NCBI GenBank assembly: GCA_963922585.1
Contig: CAWUIK010000071.1
Location: forward strand, 1-15,782
Direction: 5' to 3'
Source of the DNA: Parvicella sp963922585
GTDB taxonomy: Bacteria > Bacteroidota > Bacteroidia > Flavobacteriales_D > Parvicellaceae
DNA length: 15,782 nucleotides
Shown: positions 7,240-13,808 of the stretch, piece by piece
How the letters are laid out: the number at the start of each line of letters is the position of its first letter
How positions within the stretch are numbered: the stretch's first letter is position 1
Notes under the pieces: model-generated
The model's database searches: none
What the model was told of the DNA's origin: nothing
The model's input: the letters and a program-made list of their open reading frames with translations, nothing else
Program-made: the position numbers and the translations under genes

Positions 7240-7257
7240 TATTTTACAAGTAAAATA
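7240..7257. promoter_or_regulatory. Candidate MarR operator 2 (perfect inverted repeat)
   Basis: TATTTTAC (7240-7247) and GTAAAATA (7250-7257) form 8-bp perfect arms around AA. It covers the spacer and -33 region of the marR promoter. The core TTACAAGTAA resembles operators recognised by MarR- and HxlR-type regulators. Its centre is about 26 bp from that of operator 1. Confidence 0.55.
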
Positions 7258-7354
7258 CTTTTTTTAGAATAATTGTTTTGAAAAAGAAAAACGAAACAAA
7301 TATGTGATTAAACATTATTTATTCAAATATACGTAATTTAATACTAAAGCAGAC

Positions 7355-8344
7355 TTAAATCAACTTTTCTTTAATTAGGTATTCAGCAATTTGAATAGCA
7401 TTGGTAGCCGCGCCTTTTCTAAGGTTGTCCGACACCACCCACATGTTCAATCCATTTTCTACTGAGTTATCTCTTCTAATTCTTCCTACAAACACATCGT
7501 CTTTACCATGAGCGTGAATTGGCATTGGGTAGATATTCTTTTTAAAATCATCTTGTATGGTAACGCCTGGCATTTCACCCATCTGATTTTTTAACGTTTC
7601 TAGGTCAAAAGGTTTGTGTAGTTCTACATTGATAGACTCAGAATGTCCACCAACAACAGGAACTCTCACAACAGTTGCAGTAACTTTTATGGAATCGTCT
7701 CTTAATATTTTTTGAGTTTCATTCACCAATTTCATTTCTTCACTGGTGTAACCATCTTCATAAAAATCTCCACCGTGTGGCAAACAATTTTTATCGATGA
7801 TATAAGGATACACTTTTTCTCCTTCTATGCCTGCCCTCTCGTCTTCGAGTTGTTTTATGGCTGCAACTCCTGTGCCTGTAACACTCTGATAGGTGGAAAT
7901 CACAATTCTTTTTAATCCATACAATTGATGTAAGGGCGCCAATGCCAGCACCATTTGGATGGTACTACAATTGGGATTCGCAATTATTTTATCTTCTTTG
8001 GTTAATTCTGAAGCATTAATTTCGGGTACTATTAACTTTTTTGTTTTATCCATTCTCCACGCTGAAGAATTATCAATGACAGTTGTTCCAACTTCCGCAA
8101 ACTTAGGTGCCCATTCCAAAGACACAGTTCCTCCAGCAGAAAAAATTGCTATTTCGGGTTTGGTGTCTACAGCTTCTTGTAAACCTACTACGGTATATGT
8201 TTTACCATTCCAATCTACTTTATTTCCCTTACTTCTTTCTGAAGCGGCAAGAATTAATTCTGTAATAGGTAAATTTCTCTCTAGTAACACTTCAAGCATT
8301 ACATTTCCTACCATTCCGGTAGCACCAACAACTGCAATTTTCAT
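7355..8344 (-). CDS. asd: Aspartate-semialdehyde dehydrogenase
   Basis: This 329-residue enzyme catalyses NADPH-dependent reduction of aspartyl phosphate to aspartate semialdehyde, the branch point to lysine/diaminopimelate, threonine and methionine. The Rossmann nucleotide motif GATGMVG is at residues 7-13, the catalytic cysteine is C126 in NPNCST, and the substrate-binding region includes R227 and the active-site base H234 in VVGGHSES. The STYQSVTGTG motif lies at 150-159 and the C-terminal WVVSDNLRKGAATNAIQIAE is intact. Length and all key residues are normal. The start MKIAVVGATG is the family start. It stands alone between the marR operon and the AIPR locus, with its own -7 box at 8363-8370. 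Confidence 0.97.
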   Translation of the reverse strand: MKIAVVGATGMVGNVMLEVLLERNLPITELILAASERSKGNKVDWNGKTYTVVGLQEAVDTKPEIAIFSAGGTVSLEWAPKFAEVGTTVIDNSSAWRMDKTKKLIVPEINASELTKEDKIIANPNCSTIQMVLALAPLHQLYGLKRIVISTYQSVTGTGVAAIKQLEDERAGIEGEKVYPYIIDKNCLPHGGDFYEDGYTSEEMKLVNETQKILRDDSIKVTATVVRVPVVGGHSESINVELHKPFDLETLKNQMGEMPGVTIQDDFKKNIYPMPIHAHGKDDVFVGRIRRDNSVENGLNMWVVSDNLRKGAATNAIQIAEYLIKEKLI

Positions 8345-8362
8345 AAATTCATTTTAAGTTTT

Positions 8363-8370
8363 CAAAAATA
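8363..8370 (-). promoter_or_regulatory. Candidate -7 element for asd
   Basis: Minus-strand TATTTTTG matches TAnnTTTG exactly, 18 bases before the asd start. The predicted leader is about 12 bases. No clear -33 TTG was seen. Confidence 0.35.
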
Positions 8371-8444
8371 AATTAAATAATGATGTGAAGTGAATTTATG
8401 AGAAAATATATTTACTTCAATTGTTTGAGAGAATGAAATTGATT

Positions 8445-9428
8445 TTATTGATTGTTGTACTCGTTTTCTTTAATTAAGGCTTTAATTTTGTCTCCAACTA
8501 TTTCTTCAATTTTGTTTTCATAAGCTTCAGAAAATTTAGAACTTTTTAAGAGATTGTCTAAATCTGTTTTATCTTCATTGTATGAAATATAAAATTTGGT
8601 ATATACTTCAACAAGATTTGGAAATTCAGAAATAATGGCTTCCTCAAAAACTCTTGTTGGATTAATTCCTTTTATTTTTGGAATATTTTCTTCTTCAATT
8701 AAACTTTTCATTTCTTTTATCTTGGCGTCAACTTGAGTTTTATACAAAGCATAATATAATCCAGATAAGTAATATGTGCTTTTCTTAAAAATAGGCAAAT
8801 CAGATATATATTTAACAGCGTTTTTTTGTATCTCAGTTCTAATTGTATCAATTATAATTGTTGAAACTAGAAGTTTTACTGAAATATCATTCACGTATTC
8901 TGAATCATCTATTTTATCATTTAAGTACAATTTATCATATTCATTTTTTTGAAAAACTCTGCTATGTCCCATTCTAGAACGTAAAGTCTGTGCTGCAAAC
9001 CAAAAAACAGCTCGATATGCCAAAGCTGCATTTGGCATTGAAACTATTTGATCTGATTTTACATTTTTAGACTCTCCTTTTCTATCATAAACAAAATCAA
9101 ATAAATTCATTTTTTTACCAATTTCTATTTGAATAGGATCATTTGCTAAAAGAGAATAAGTTTTTACAGCGTTCTGATTATTTGTTGCACGAATTACATT
9201 CATTTTAAATTCTGCCTGCTCATTACTAATTGAATAAATTTTAACAAGAACATTTGAGGCTCTAAAATTATTTTTAGTCTGTTCATTATATTTTGCGCTA
9301 TACAAGGCGTTCACAGTTTGACAACCGTTTATAATTTGCATATCAGTTAATTCAATTGGTAATTTTTTTCCATTCTTAACATTACCAATATCAAATTTTT
9401 CGCATATAATACTAATCCCATTGTTCAT
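8445..9428 (-). CDS. AIPR protein, C-terminal part
   Basis: This 327-residue open part can start at ATG 9428, but sense codons in the same frame extend back 25 codons to the TAA at 9504. It begins MNNGISIICEKFDI and continues LTDMQIINGCQTVNALYSA (about 27-45), which together are the diagnostic AIPR core (NNGI...IxNGCQTV). FKMNVIRATNNQN (about 73-85) is also conserved in the family. The rest is helical and Lys-rich. ATG 9428 lies within the conserved block with no evident ribosome site, so independent translation is doubtful, although Bacteroidota starts are often cryptic. Taken with the upstream part it makes one full-length gene. Confidence 0.7.
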   Translation of the reverse strand: MNNGISIICEKFDIGNVKNGKKLPIELTDMQIINGCQTVNALYSAKYNEQTKNNFRASNVLVKIYSISNEQAEFKMNVIRATNNQNAVKTYSLLANDPIQIEIGKKMNLFDFVYDRKGESKNVKSDQIVSMPNAALAYRAVFWFAAQTLRSRMGHSRVFQKNEYDKLYLNDKIDDSEYVNDISVKLLVSTIIIDTIRTEIQKNAVKYISDLPIFKKSTYYLSGLYYALYKTQVDAKIKEMKSLIEEENIPKIKGINPTRVFEEAIISEFPNLVEVYTKFYISYNEDKTDLDNLLKSSKFSEAYENKIEEIVGDKIKALIKENEYNNQ

Positions 9429-9503
9429 ATAAGGAAACCAAATGCTTTCATCAGAACTAATAGTGCCTATAATATCTTTGTTTACAGAGGCTCTGTCACC
9501 TAA

Positions 9504-10349
9504 TTAAAGACGAATATTCTCTGCATATAGTTGATTATGATGATATTTGTTTTGGAGATTAATAAATTCATTAACATTACAGATGCCTACAAACACTTTT
9601 TTTGGAAGCCCTATGCCTCTTTTCGTTGAATTGTCTTCTAATCTATATGCGTGAGTTCCATCAATTTCAAATTCTAAAACTTCTTTATCAACAGAAATTT
9701 TTCCGTTTCTTGCTAAATCCAAAACATCCTTTAATCCATAAGCTTGAATTTTAAAATTATGGTGTTGCTTGTCTGTTAGGAATCTATTAGAGACTGCCTC
9801 GATAGCAACTTTATTGCTATTATTTATCCCTTGTGCATTATTAATAAAATGACAATGGATCATAACTTTACGCCCTCTTCTTCCATTTAAAAACATTTGA
9901 GTTTTGTCGTAAATATCTTTTAACACTGGGTTTTTTAAATCATCCTCTCCCATCAACTCTGGATGCACAAACACATTATTCATTGTGGTAGCAAAGATTT
10001 GTAATTCCTTTGGTGAAATAGCATTATTAAAATCATTATGAATCTTGTACTGAAATAAATGCAAATGTTTTTCACTTGTCTTTTCAGAATCAATGAGAGC
10101 ATAAGCATCTATCTGAAATTCATCCATACCTGAAATATTTTTATCACAAATAACAAACTCTTCAAAAAAGCCATCTTCAGTATAATCCATTGCTAATGAT
10201 GCAGCCATAGCCATATATAAAATATTATCTGGTTGATTTTTTATTAAACCTGATGACTTTCCAGCTTGTATTGTGAACTTTTCGTTCATTCTTCTAAAAT
10301 AATCGAGTTCAATTCTTAATTCTGGATATTTAACTATTATGTTTTGCAT
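9504..10349 (-). CDS. AIPR protein, N-terminal part (predicted nuclease-like domain)
   Basis: This 281-residue open part ends at the premature TAA. Residues about 60-102 contain EEFVICDKNISGMDEFQIDAYA and HLHLFQYK. An Asp in an ID motif (D81) followed by Q100-x-K102 at a strand end fits the D...QxK form of PD-(D/E)xK nucleases (Mrr-like), as expected at the N-terminus of AIPR proteins. Residues 150-200 form an alpha/beta segment (MIHCHFIN...). The end, LYAENIRL, is the start of the conserved central AIPR motif, so the part is cut inside a conserved block. If made alone it might still fold. A candidate -7 box lies at 10407-10414. The nuclease call is inference from motif order; the AIPR membership is firmer. 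Confidence 0.7.
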   Translation of the reverse strand: MQNIIVKYPELRIELDYFRRMNEKFTIQAGKSSGLIKNQPDNILYMAMAASLAMDYTEDGFFEEFVICDKNISGMDEFQIDAYALIDSEKTSEKHLHLFQYKIHNDFNNAISPKELQIFATTMNNVFVHPELMGEDDLKNPVLKDIYDKTQMFLNGRRGRKVMIHCHFINNAQGINNSNKVAIEAVSNRFLTDKQHHNFKIQAYGLKDVLDLARNGKISVDKEVLEFEIDGTHAYRLEDNSTKRGIGLPKKVFVGICNVNEFINLQNKYHHNQLYAENIRL

Positions 10350-10663
10350 ACTATTTTATTTTTCTTCTAAATATTTTAAGTTAACTTAGTTCCTGAACTT
10401 CATTCACAAAACTACATCATTTTATTTTATTATAATAAGTAATCTTTAAAAATCCTTAGCTCATTTGAACTGTAATTACACTCATTTTGAACTAGTTTTT
10501 AATTTCTTCCAAATCTCTAAAACACAACTTTTATCAATTTACTTTCAATTTCAAACAAACCACAAAAAAATTTTAAGAAAATTTATAGTTTAAATAATGT
10601 GTTTTTAAATGTGAGTGATTAATTTTACAATTATTAATTATTAACCATAAAAAATATAAGATT
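10350..10663. other. AT-rich intergenic region between divergent AIPR and sodA genes
   Basis: This stretch of 314 bases shows no open frame with protein-like character and no RNA gene I can recognise. It holds the AIPR -7 candidate (10407-10414) and two copies of a TCATTT(T)GAACT element at 10461-10471 and 10482-10493 with starts 21 bases apart. The A-rich leader of sodA (10644-10663, AACCATAAAAAATATAAGATT) is at its end. TAATTTTA at 10620-10627 is a weak -7 candidate for sodA with no -33 partner. Confidence 0.6.
10407..10414 (-). promoter_or_regulatory. Candidate -7 element for the AIPR gene
   Basis: Minus-strand TAGTTTTG matches TAnnTTTG exactly. The predicted leader to ATG 10349 is about 50 bases. 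No -33 TTG is seen. Confidence 0.35.
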
Positions 10664-11272
10664 ATGTCTTTCGAATTACCAAATTTACCTTATGCGCACA
10701 ACGCATTAGAGCCAAATATTGATGCCAAAACTATGGAAATTCACCATGGAAAACACCATGCTGGATATACCAACAATCTTAATGCTGCTATCGAAGGAAC
10801 TGACCTTGCTGGAAAGTCAATCGAAGCAATTTTGAGCAGCTTGGATATGAATAACGCAGCAGTTAGAAACAATGGTGGAGGTTTTTACAATCACTCTTTG
10901 TTTTGGGAAATCATGTCTCCTAATGGAGGTGGAGCACCAACAGGTGCGTTAGCAACTGCTATCGATGCTGCTTACGGATCTTTTGATGGATTTAAAGATG
11001 CGTTTGCTAAAGCAGCTGCAACTCGTTTTGGATCAGGTTGGGCTTGGCTTTGTGTTCACAAAGGAGGAAAAGTAGAAGTTTGTTCTTCACCAAACCAAGA
11101 TAATCCATTGATGCCAGGAGTTGGTTGTGGAGGCTTCCCAATTTTAGGATTGGATGTTTGGGAACACGCTTATTACCTTAACTACCAAAACAGAAGACCA
11201 GATTACATTCAAGCATTTTTTAATGTGATTAATTGGACAAAAGTTTCAGAATTGTACGAAGCAAACAAATAA
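10664..11272 (+). CDS. sodA: Superoxide dismutase, Fe/Mn family, Mn-type signature
   Basis: This 202-residue cytosolic enzyme (no signal peptide) dismutates superoxide to O2 and H2O2. The four metal ligands are present: H27 (MEIHHGKHH), H77 (FYNHSLFW), D164 and H168 (DVWEHAYY). The residues that tend to separate the metal types are Mn-like: Gly73 where E. coli MnSOD has Gly77, and Gln145 in PNQDNPLMPG where MnSOD has Gln146 (FeSODs have Gln and Ala instead). Cambialistic activity cannot be excluded. Three cysteines (130, 140, 155) are more than usual for the family. Codon use looks stronger (GGA, GCT, AAC) than in neighbours, fitting high expression. A strong terminator follows 23 bases after the stop. 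Confidence 0.96.
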   Translation: MSFELPNLPYAHNALEPNIDAKTMEIHHGKHHAGYTNNLNAAIEGTDLAGKSIEAILSSLDMNNAAVRNNGGGFYNHSLFWEIMSPNGGGAPTGALATAIDAAYGSFDGFKDAFAKAAATRFGSGWAWLCVHKGGKVEVCSSPNQDNPLMPGVGCGGFPILGLDVWEHAYYLNYQNRRPDYIQAFFNVINWTKVSELYEANK

Positions 11273-11295
11273 TAATCAAAAAAATAAGTAATTTT

Positions 11296-11325
11296 AAAGC
11301 GCACTACATACAGTGCGCTTTTTTT
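11296..11325 (+). terminator. Intrinsic terminator of sodA
   Basis: A perfect 10-bp stem, AAAGCGCACT (11296-11305) with AGTGCGCTTT (11312-11321), has a 6-base loop and a run of seven T (11319-11325). The T-run ends on the base before the ATG of the next gene. Confidence 0.92.
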
Positions 11326-11694
11326 ATGCCAAAACTTTTAATCTTTATAGGAATTGTTTTCGTGTCTTTTTCTGTAATTGGACAACAACAAAATAAATTG
11401 GGAAATCATTTATATAAGAATTTAATCCTCAAAAGAAACGTTGAAATTCAAAAACGAAGTTCCGAAAAACATAGCAAAGCGGTTGCCGCTAGTTTGAATA
11501 TAACTTTAGGTTTGTTTGGTGTTCACAGACTTTATTTAGGAACTGCACCACAAATTCCAGTCATATACACGCTCACTTTAGGAGGTGGCGGATTTTTGAT
11601 GTTGTCTGATTTGGGTGTAATACTTTTTACCAAAGATTTAGAACAATTTAGTAACAATTCTCAAGTAATAATGTGGAGTAAGAATGAGGAATAA
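11326..11694 (+). CDS. TM2 domain protein with signal peptide
   Basis: The product has 122 residues. Residues 1-19 form a signal peptide or first helix (MPKLLIFIGIVFVSFSVIG). After a basic linker, residues about 48-95 match a TM2 domain: SLNITLGLFGVHRLYLGTAPQ, with the G-x-FG-x-H-R-(F/L)YLG turn, then a second helix (GGGGFLMLSDLGVILF) with the usual Asp before the end. TM2 proteins are small membrane proteins of unknown function. An in-frame ATG at 11233 lies inside sodA and would put an odd polar stretch ahead of the signal peptide, so ATG 11326 is chosen. This start directly abuts the T-run of the sodA terminator, leaving no spare leader; expression may need readthrough. Its stop touches the stop of the convergent gene with no gap. 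Confidence 0.78.
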   Translation: MPKLLIFIGIVFVSFSVIGQQQNKLGNHLYKNLILKRNVEIQKRSSEKHSKAVAASLNITLGLFGVHRLYLGTAPQIPVIYTLTLGGGGFLMLSDLGVILFTKDLEQFSNNSQVIMWSKNEE

Positions 11695-12165
11695 TTAATC
11701 CTTTTTCTTTATTTTAGAATTTACACTTTCTGCATTAATCAATTTATAATGAGATTCTGCATCATCTTCTCTATTTAGTATGAGAGTCCCTTTTACTTGT
11801 GCTTTTTTTCCAAAATATATTTTTGAAGATTCATCCAACTCTATAATCATAATCTCGTCCAATTGCATTGGCGTTTTTATAATTTCGTCTTTAGAAAGCA
11901 AATGTGTTTTGGAATCAAAATTATTTAGAACATGATAGTTACCAGCAATGATAACCTCTGTAGAATCTAATGCTTTTTGTTTTTTGGAAAAAACTGGTTT
12001 TTTCACTTCTGTTTGTAGTGCTTCTGAAAACTTCTTCTCATATTTTTCTATAGTCAAATCATCCCAAGTTATTGAAGTTGTGGAATTCATTTTAGTTAAC
12101 TCCTGACCAAAATTAGAAATTGAAAAAAAGAAAATGATTGAAAATAATAGTATAATGTTTTTCAT
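11695..12165 (-). CDS. Secreted protein, CFFC-less paralog of the upstream gene
   Basis: The product has 156 residues with an N-terminal signal peptide (1-21, ending ISNFGQ). The mature part aligns by eye with the protein encoded at 12259-12708. Shared features are ITW-x-x-L near the start (32-37), a P-x-F motif, K-x-LDS/LDG before a beta strand, an acidic ME/IE strand and a V-x-G-x-L-x-LN-x-DD stretch near the end. The C-x-x-C segment of the paralog is replaced by LSKDEIIKTPMQLDEIM. The function is unknown; it is probably periplasmic or exported. It is the last gene of a small operon and its stop codon abuts that of the convergent TM2 gene. Confidence 0.75.
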   Translation of the reverse strand: MKNIILLFSIIFFFSISNFGQELTKMNSTTSITWDDLTIEKYEKKFSEALQTEVKKPVFSKKQKALDSTEVIIAGNYHVLNNFDSKTHLLSKDEIIKTPMQLDEIMIIELDESSKIYFGKKAQVKGTLILNREDDAESHYKLINAESVNSKIKKKD

Positions 12166-12192
12166 GAAATGTTGTTTTAAGGTACAGTATTT

Positions 12193-12252
12193 TTAACGAG
12201 ATGATTTTCCTTTAGTTTCAACTCTTATCATTGGTTTTGACACTTTGGTCAT
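12193..12252 (-). CDS. Candidate 19-residue basic micropeptide
   Basis: A short frame (ATG 12252 to TAA 12193, starting MTKVSKPMIRV and ending KGKSSR) fills the 93-base gap between the two paralogous genes, 6 bases after one stop and 27 bases before the next start. It has six Lys/Arg and one acidic residue. The only support is its placement and the absence of any other use of the gap; at this length a chance frame is quite possible. Confidence 0.25.
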   Translation of the reverse strand: MTKVSKPMIRVETKGKSSR

Positions 12253-12258
12253 AAGTGT

Positions 12259-12708
12259 TTATTCAATAATAATTACATCTTCCAATATATAGGTTAACTG
12301 AAGAATATCATCTGCATTCAGCCTCAATTTTCCTTGCACCGTGATGATTTTATCCATTCTCAAACCATCATATTGTTTAGAAAGTTGAATTTCCATTACT
12401 GATTCTGGCCCTGCTTGTCCACAGAAGAAACAACTGCTATAAGGATTAGCAGAAAGCACATAATAATCTGCCAAAATATCAACAGGAATCACATATCCAC
12501 GAATTTGGATTTTCTTTCCGTCTAAAGATTTTACTTTACTTCCAAATTTTGGAACCATATAAACAGCGTTAAATTCTTCAGACCAAACTTCTTGAAACTC
12601 AATATCCTTGAGCAACTCCCAAGTGATAACTGTTTGAGCATTTGTCTTTTGAGTAAAACTCAAAGAAAATAAAGTGCTGATGATTAGTAAACTAAAAAAT
12701 TGTTTCAT
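12259..12708 (-). CDS. Secreted protein with CFFC motif (DUF3299-like fold suspected)
   Basis: The product has 149 residues. Residues 1-24 are a signal peptide (ending KTNAQ, with a possible cleavage after the Ala). The domain then runs ITWELL, VPKFG, LDGKKIQIRGYVIPVD, YYVLSANPYSSCFFCGQAGPESVMEI and VQGKLRLNADD. The Gly-Tyr-x-x-Pro strand and the later conserved cysteine or active-site loop recall DUF3299-type exported proteins. C93 and C96 (CFFC) could form a redox-active disulphide or bind metal. The function is not established. It precedes its own CFFC-less paralog, with a micro-frame between. A 37-codon frame immediately upstream overlaps its ATG. Confidence 0.8.
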   Translation of the reverse strand: MKQFFSLLIISTLFSLSFTQKTNAQTVITWELLKDIEFQEVWSEEFNAVYMVPKFGSKVKSLDGKKIQIRGYVIPVDILADYYVLSANPYSSCFFCGQAGPESVMEIQLSKQYDGLRMDKIITVQGKLRLNADDILQLTYILEDVIIIE

Positions 12709-12818
12709 TGTGTTAAAATTAAATTATAGAATCTTTGCCTTGCAAAATACATTCCAAAAGCAATATAATATGCTGCAAATATAATCATAAGGATTAAGAA
12801 AGTTGAATTCCTTAACAC
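12705..12818 (-). CDS. Candidate 37-residue single-pass membrane protein
   Basis: The frame runs from GTG 12818 (or ATG 12788, 27 residues) to TGA 12705 and overlaps the next ATG as ATGA, the same coupling seen elsewhere in this window. It would encode a short polar start (LRNSTF), one hydrophobic helix (FLILMIIFAAYYIAFGMYFA) and a positive end (RQRFYN). This is a sound topology for a tiny membrane protein. Against it: a perfect -7 box, TATATTTG, lies within it (12776-12783), so the stretch could be simply promoter and leader of the CFFC gene. Length alone cannot decide. Confidence 0.35.
   Translation of the reverse strand: MLRNSTFLILMIIFAAYYIAFGMYFARQRFYNLILTQ
12776..12783 (-). promoter_or_regulatory. 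Candidate -7 element for the CFFC protein operon
   Basis: Minus-strand TATATTTG matches TAnnTTTG exactly and would start a transcript near 12770, about 60 bases before ATG 12708. No clear -33 element was seen. It conflicts with the small membrane frame 12705-12818 being on the same transcript. Confidence 0.35.
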
Positions 12819-12820
12819 TC

Positions 12821-12860
12821 AAAAAAACAAAACCCCAAAACAACTGAGTCTTGGGGTTTT
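12821..12860 (-). terminator. Intrinsic terminator of clpP
   Basis: AAAACCCCAA (12829-12838) pairs perfectly with TTGGGGTTTT (12851-12860) around a 12-base loop. On the minus strand the stem is followed by G and seven T (12827-12821). It lies 31 bases after the clpP stop. Confidence 0.9.
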
Positions 12861-12891
12861 GAAAGTTATAATTGGTGTTATAACTGTAAGG

Positions 12892-13587
12892 TTACTTTTT
12901 GGCACGAATCAAGACTTCGTCTATCATACCATATTCTTTAGCCTCTTGAGCAATCATCCAATAATCTCTGTCTGAATCATCCCAAACCTGTTCTGGAGAC
13001 TTACCAGAATGTCTTGCTATAATTGCATACAATTCCTTTTTCAATTTTTGAATCTCTCTGTGCGTGATTTCGATATCTGACGCTTGTCCAGAAGCTCCAC
13101 CTAGCGGTTGGTGAATCATTACTCTTGAATGTTCTAATCCTGTTCTTTTTCCATCAGCACCTGCACACAATAATACAGCACCCATAGACGCTGCCATTCC
13201 GATACAAATAGTAGAAACGTCTGGGTTGATGTATTGCATGGTATCGTAAATTCCTAATCCAGCATAAACACTTCCTCCTGGAGAGTTGATGTAAATCTGA
13301 ATGTCTTTTTGAGCATCAATCGATTCCAAGAAAAGCAATTGTGCAGTAATAATATTCGCAACATAATCGTCTATTCCTGTTCCAAGAAAGATAATTCTGT
13401 CCATCATCAATCTTGAGAAAACGTCCATTATCGCAACGTTCATCTGACGTTCCTCAATAATGTTTGGTGTCATTCCCACAGGAACTTGCCCCATTGCAGA
13501 AGCATATTTATGCATGGTCATGGAAGAAATTCCCATGTGCTTAGTTGCAAATTTTTGAAACTCTGAAGAGTCGTATGGATTGTTCAT
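12892..13587 (-). CDS. clpP: ATP-dependent Clp protease proteolytic subunit
   Basis: This 231-residue serine peptidase forms the tetradecameric chamber of ClpXP/ClpAP for cytosolic protein turnover. The catalytic triad is intact: S134 (GMAASMGAVLL), H159 (RVMIHQPLGG) and D208 (DSDRDYWM). The oxyanion strand motif INSPGGSVYAGLGIYD is at 100-115. The first 47 residues precede the usual start (IEERQMNVAIMDVFSRLMMDRIIFLG); a leader of this kind is common in Bacteroidota ClpP and is probably a propeptide or axial extension. The gene is alone with its own terminator; no clpX or tig is next to it in this window. It is divergent from uvrC across a 221-base gap. Confidence 0.97.
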   Translation of the reverse strand: MNNPYDSSEFQKFATKHMGISSMTMHKYASAMGQVPVGMTPNIIEERQMNVAIMDVFSRLMMDRIIFLGTGIDDYVANIITAQLLFLESIDAQKDIQIYINSPGGSVYAGLGIYDTMQYINPDVSTICIGMAASMGAVLLCAGADGKRTGLEHSRVMIHQPLGGASGQASDIEITHREIQKLKKELYAIIARHSGKSPEQVWDDSDRDYWMIAQEAKEYGMIDEVLIRAKK

Positions 13588-13793
13588 TTTGTTGTATGTT
13601 TTATATATATAATCTGTTTGAAAGTCTAAAGTTATTATTTTCTTTAAATAATGATTCCTTTTTTATGATTTTTTAATTGACAAAATAACGTTGAAACTTC
13701 TATTGAATTTTTAAATTATTATGATTTGAAGGTTTATTGATAATAAGTTGAGTTGATTGAAACATATTTTTACTTTACCTAAAAATTGTTCTG

Positions 13794-13801
13794 TAAATTT
13801 G
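13794..13801 (+). promoter_or_regulatory. Candidate -7 element of uvrC, very close to the start codon
   Basis: TAAATTTG matches TAnnTTTG exactly and ends only 7 bases before ATG 13809. A normal start site would be at or within about 2 bases of the ATG. No well-spaced TTG at -33 is present. Confidence 0.4.
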
Positions 13802-13808
13802 CTTCGAG

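Larger units (their letters stand above)
8445..10349 (-). pseudogene. AIPR-type abortive infection gene interrupted by one in-frame TAA
   Basis: ATG 10349 to TAA 8445 is one continuous reading frame of 634 sense-or-stop positions, broken only by TAA at 9504-9506 (codon 282). Homology does not break: the residues before the stop (YAENIRL) and after it (LGDRASVNKDIIGTI, then SIWFPYMNNGISII) follow the AIPR pattern N-[VI]-R-x-x-LG-x-R-x-x-VN...FW-x-NNGI in the same frame. A normal gene would have one residue there, for example Tyr (TAT or TAC), one base from TAA. So this is a recent nonsense mutation, a recoded stop, a sequencing error or a split protein. AIPR proteins are linked to phage defence. 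The region is visibly AT-rich: 15 G/C of 60 at 8521-8580, against 24 of 60 at 7861-7920 in asd. Confidence 0.8.

Noticed and set aside
7959..8357. 132-codon plus-strand frame antisense to asd
   Set aside because: A mirror frame of a strongly conserved gene; it has no start context or family motif.
9429..9506. Frameshift as cause of the AIPR split
   Set aside because: Both halves are in the same frame and the linking codons are family-like, so only the stop codon itself needs explaining.
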